A DNA stretch of 7,782 bases, from assembly GCA_002352055.1 (NCBI GenBank), contig DEHS01000083.1, positions 23,880 to 31,661 on the forward strand, given 5' to 3'. Shown here one piece after another: positions 5,054-7,782 of this stretch; position 1 is the stretch's first letter, and the number at the start of each line of letters is the position of its first letter. Under the pieces are notes generated by a model. It searched no databases, was not told where the DNA came from, and was given only the letters and a program-made list of their open reading frames with translations. The stretch is from Legionellaceae bacterium UBA2794 (GTDB taxonomy: Bacteria; Pseudomonadota; Gammaproteobacteria; Legionellales; Legionellaceae). Both the position numbers and the translations under genes were made by a program.

Positions 5054-6225
5054 AGATAAACTACCTGATCATGTTATTTGCCATATGTATGTCACAGGCG
5101 CACTCTTTTTCTTTACCCAAAAAAAACACAAAATCCTATGAGTGTGATGTCTGCTCTACTCTATCTCATGAAACGCTGCAAGATAAATGGCATATCTCTG
5201 GAAAGTCGTTAAATACGCACATTACTAATCGACAAAAGAGCTTTGGGTATCAACAAAAAGTGACTTTAAAACAATTGGAACATGGAGTTATCATTTCCAC
5301 ACGTGCACCAGGCGCTGTGATCCGTATCACGCCATTACAAGATAAACCCTTACCCTCTCTCATTCTTTCAACGCCAACAAACACAAATCTGACAATTAGG
5401 GAGGCATCAGCCTTATACAGTCAGGATGAACCCTTTGATGAATCGCTATTAGCTTCTCAAAATCAGACCATGCTGCAAATCAAACCCGAATTAGGGGCAG
5501 GGAAATTCACCCTAAAAAGCGTGAACTCAGGGTCTCTCCCTAGTGATGCTTTCATGATTAGCGTATTCGATAAATTTTCTCTGGTTTACCTACAAATAGA
5601 ATCTGATTCCATTCATTATCAGTATGGAGATAAATTAACTGCTTGGTTAACGTTAAAAGATAATGCCGTAAATTATTCCGTCGATGATTTGGATGTATTT
5701 TTAAAAGGACCTCAAGGTGAAGTAATTCCTTTAAAAGCGAAAGAGATAAAGGCTAATAAATTCGAAGTAACCGGGTTTTTAACTTCAGAAACAAATAATC
5801 ACGGGGAGAATTGGTATATCGAAGCTACTGTTTTTTCTGAATCCGACCAGGAAATTATCCAACGCACTGCGCGTACCGCCTTTTCGTACTCTATTCCTTC
5901 TGCCCGTTTATCCAGTATTAAAAAACTCTCATCCAAACCATTAACTTTTGTTGCGACCTTACAAGTTGCAACAGGCAGTAGATATGCCTTACAAAGTGTG
6001 CTTTATCATAAAAACAGCTTAGGCAAAATTGAGCCTATTGAAACCTCCCAGAAAGCACAATGGCTGGATCCAGGAACTAAAGTCATTCAATTTACCTTTG
6101 ACAATTCCAACCAATTATCAGACGATAGCCTTTACTTAAGTTACTTACGCTTGACTGATTATGGCCAGTTAAAGACTGTCTATCAATACAACCAACCAAT
6201 CAAGCTGACTCAATTAGTGGAATAA
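5050..6225 (+). CDS. Exported beta-rich protein, DUF4785-like
   Basis: This 391-residue protein has a signal peptide (MKINYLIMLFAICMSQAHS, cleavage near 17-19) and no other membrane segment, so it is periplasmic or secreted. The mature N-terminus carries a C-x-x-C pair (C32, C35), the only cysteines after the signal, probably a disulfide. The rest is strand-rich. Residues about 40-170 contain the segment STRAPGAVIRITPL. Residues 175-280 resemble an Ig-like or macroglobulin-like sandwich (YQYGDKLTAWLTLKDN, DVFLKGPQGEVIPL), and 298-390 form a further beta domain. I link it to DUF4785 proteins of Legionella and marine gammaproteobacteria from memory, with moderate certainty. It has no catalytic motif I can see. 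The 4-nt overlap with the upstream hydrolase implies translational coupling, so it may be a partner, inhibitor or targeting protein of that enzyme. Confidence 0.65.
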   Translation: MKINYLIMLFAICMSQAHSFSLPKKNTKSYECDVCSTLSHETLQDKWHISGKSLNTHITNRQKSFGYQQKVTLKQLEHGVIISTRAPGAVIRITPLQDKPLPSLILSTPTNTNLTIREASALYSQDEPFDESLLASQNQTMLQIKPELGAGKFTLKSVNSGSLPSDAFMISVFDKFSLVYLQIESDSIHYQYGDKLTAWLTLKDNAVNYSVDDLDVFLKGPQGEVIPLKAKEIKANKFEVTGFLTSETNNHGENWYIEATVFSESDQEIIQRTARTAFSYSIPSARLSSIKKLSSKPLTFVATLQVATGSRYALQSVLYHKNSLGKIEPIETSQKAQWLDPGTKVIQFTFDNSNQLSDDSLYLSYLRLTDYGQLKTVYQYNQPIKLTQLVE

Positions 6226-6228
6226 TGA

Positions 6229-7485
6229 ATGAACTATCTCTTAACCCTGACGGCGATTGAGGGCATAGCTTTGGCTATGGCCCTGCAACTCGTTCTTTTT
6301 TTATGGTTTTTGTATAAAAACAAGCAACAAAAAATATTGGTTGAGACTGTTTACGAAAAATTACACCACGGATTTAGTACCCAGCTGCACCAGATTCACA
6401 TGGATTTAAATCAGTCTTATCAAACAACGCAGTACGTAATTAATGAAAAAATTACGCAAGGCCAATTAGCTACTCAGTTATTAATCAGCGATACCGTTCA
6501 AAAACAAATGACCGATGTAAGAGAACAAATGAATCATAGCTTTAAACAGCACGCACATTCTCTAACCTCGCATTTACAATTACTGACCGAAGAAATCAGA
6601 ACTCATTTGCAAAGCCTTACCCAACAAGTAAACCATAAGTTAACCGAAGGTTTTGAAAAAACATCCTCAACCTTTATTGATGTAGTAAAGCGCTTAACAA
6701 TAATTGATGAAGCACAAAAAAAGATTACCGAGCTGTCCAATCATGTGGTGAGCTTGCAAGACGTATTGGTGGATAAACGAGCTCGAGGTGCTTTTGGTGA
6801 GGTGCAGCTTTCGTCACTGATTAGCAACATGATCCCCAGTGCTCATTTTCAAATGCAATACACCTTAAGCAACCAGAAGCGAGCAGATTGCGTATTATTT
6901 CTACCAGAGCCCTCCGGAAATATTGTCATTGATGCCAAATTCCCACTCGAAACGTTTCAAAGATTAATTAATACAGACACCTTATCTATGGAACGCAAAT
7001 CATTACAACAGCAATTCCGACAGGATATCCAAAAGCACATTAAGGATATTGCTGAAAAATACATCATTCCTAATGAAACATCTGATGGGGCCATGATGTT
7101 CATTCCCGCTGAATCCATTTTTGCTGAAATTCATGCGAATTACCCGGACTTAATCACGTTATCGCAACGATTAAAAGTCTGGCTGGTTTCTCCAAGTACG
7201 TTAATGGCGGTTTTAACTACCGCAAAAGCAGTACTTAAGGATGATGCTACCCGTAAACAGGTACATATTATCCAAAAACACCTTCATGCGCTGGCTGATG
7301 ATTTTCAACGTTTTGAAAAAAGGATGGATAAATTAAGTAAACATATTGATCTGGCTCATCAGGATGTAAATGAGGTGAATACTTCTGCCAAAAAAATAAC
7401 ATCTCGCTTTCAAAAAATTGAAGCGGTTGAAATGAATTTGGAAGAAATAGAACTCGCCAGAATGGAATTGGCAACAGCAGAATAA
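6229..7485 (+). CDS. rmuC: DNA recombination protein RmuC
   Basis: RmuC proteins limit rearrangements at inverted repeats and carry a restriction-endonuclease-like core. Here residues 7-28 form a membrane anchor, 35-180 are heptad-rich coiled coil, and the RmuC core spans about 180-370. Family hallmarks are RGAFGEVQL (186-194), ADCVLFLPEP followed by VIDAKFPLE (about 219-241; D235 and K237 fit a PD-(D/E)xK site, with E191 or D220), FIPAES (291-296) and SPSTLMA (321-327). At 418 residues it is shorter than the E. coli protein (about 475), mostly at the ends. It starts 3 nt after the DUF4785-like stop, with GTGGA (6217-6221) at 7 nt as ribosome site. The operon with two exported proteins and a permease is unusual company for a DNA protein. 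Identification is secure; the catalytic assignment is by analogy. Confidence 0.94.
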   Translation: MNYLLTLTAIEGIALAMALQLVLFLWFLYKNKQQKILVETVYEKLHHGFSTQLHQIHMDLNQSYQTTQYVINEKITQGQLATQLLISDTVQKQMTDVREQMNHSFKQHAHSLTSHLQLLTEEIRTHLQSLTQQVNHKLTEGFEKTSSTFIDVVKRLTIIDEAQKKITELSNHVVSLQDVLVDKRARGAFGEVQLSSLISNMIPSAHFQMQYTLSNQKRADCVLFLPEPSGNIVIDAKFPLETFQRLINTDTLSMERKSLQQQFRQDIQKHIKDIAEKYIIPNETSDGAMMFIPAESIFAEIHANYPDLITLSQRLKVWLVSPSTLMAVLTTAKAVLKDDATRKQVHIIQKHLHALADDFQRFEKRMDKLSKHIDLAHQDVNEVNTSAKKITSRFQKIEAVEMNLEEIELARMELATAE

Positions 7486-7487
7486 TC

Positions 7488-7494
7488 AAGGAGG
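7488..7494 (+). promoter_or_regulatory. Perfect ribosome binding site of the permease gene
   Basis: AAGGAGG lies 6 nt before the ATG at 7501, in the 15-nt gap after rmuC. It is the strongest ribosome site in the window, predicts high translation of the permease from a shared transcript, and fixes its start. Confidence 0.85.
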
Positions 7495-7500
7495 ATTACC

Positions 7501-7782
7501 ATGCTCAAACGAGACATTTCAACCACCAATATTTTAGTGGCATCCGCAGGTGGCATGATTGGATCTGGATGGTTGTTTAGTCCATACATAAGCGCCCAAT
7601 TAGCAGGTAGTAATGCATTAATCAGCTGGGTCTTAGCTGCCTTATTTATGCTATTTATTGCGCTACCTTTATGCGAGTTGGGTACTATGTTTCCCGTATC
7701 TGGCGGCATGTCCAATTATCCAACATTCACTCATGGGCAGGAAGTAGGTTTCCTGTTTGCCTGGACCTCCTGGCTTTCATAC
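7501..7782 (+). CDS. APC-family amino acid permease, N-terminal part
   Basis: The frame is open to the right edge, giving 94 residues of a membrane transporter of the amino acid-polyamine-organocation superfamily. Transmembrane segment 1 is at about 9-30 with the substrate-binding glycine motif GGMIGSGWLFSP (17-28), matching the family's G-x-G bend. Segment 2 is at about 38-57. A conserved cytoplasmic loop follows (LCELGTMFPVSGGMSNYP, then THG), typical of bacterial APC transporters, and segment 3 begins at about 82. Substrate cannot be decided from this part; GABA/glutamate-type and other amino acid permeases are all possible. It is the fourth gene of the operon, 15 nt after rmuC with no terminator between. 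The rest of the gene, and perhaps more operon genes, lie beyond the window. Confidence 0.88.
   Translation, partial: MLKRDISTTNILVASAGGMIGSGWLFSPYISAQLAGSNALISWVLAALFMLFIALPLCELGTMFPVSGGMSNYPTFTHGQEVGFLFAWTSWLSY

Noticed and set aside
7268..7489. Minus-strand open frame of 73 codons
   Set aside because: It lies entirely inside the securely identified rmuC gene in another frame and its product shows no family features.
7410..7715. Minus-strand open frame of 101 codons
   Set aside because: It covers the rmuC end, the strong permease ribosome site and the permease start, all supported on the plus strand, so it is a shadow.

Overview
The window looks like a chromosomal segment of an AT-rich gammaproteobacterium, most likely Legionella or a close relative. 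The case rests on low GC, a CvfB-type S1 protein, RmuC, several exported proteins of unknown role and a DUF4785-like protein. There is no rRNA or other phylogenetic marker, so the genus is an inference. I see no tRNA, rRNA, insertion sequence, CRISPR array or attachment site.

Left part (1-1893): a minus-strand gene runs off the left edge and encodes the signal peptide and start of an F5/8 type C (discoidin-like) domain of an exported protein. Next is a minus-strand 276-residue protein I do not recognise. Its promoter has a perfect TATAAT but no -35. In the -35 place lies a tandem TTAAGG repeat with 11-bp period, resembling the half-site layout of OmpR/PhoP/PmrA-type response regulators. A divergent small gene (108 aa, unknown) follows on the plus strand; its stop overlaps the stop of the next gene by 4 nt.

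Middle (1890-4007): two minus-strand genes. One is a CvfB/YitL-family S1-domain RNA-binding protein with its own promoter, whose -35 sits in a small perfect dyad. The other is an exported nucleoside-hydrolase-fold protein that keeps the Asp cluster of the calcium site but lacks the usual catalytic His.

Right part (4154-7782): a tightly packed plus-strand operon. It encodes an exported alpha/beta hydrolase with an unusual AHSNG nucleophile elbow, an exported beta-rich DUF4785-like protein (4-nt ATGA overlap), RmuC (3-nt gap) and the start of an APC-family amino acid permease behind a perfect AAGGAGG ribosome binding site (15-nt gap). The operon and the nucleoside hydrolase diverge from a shared 155-bp region with a recognisable promoter core on each strand.

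How the genes work together is only partly clear. The hydrolase and the DUF4785-like protein are probably co-translated and act together outside the inner membrane. The nucleoside hydrolase and the permease would fit nutrient scavenging. RmuC is a DNA-maintenance protein with no obvious link to the rest.
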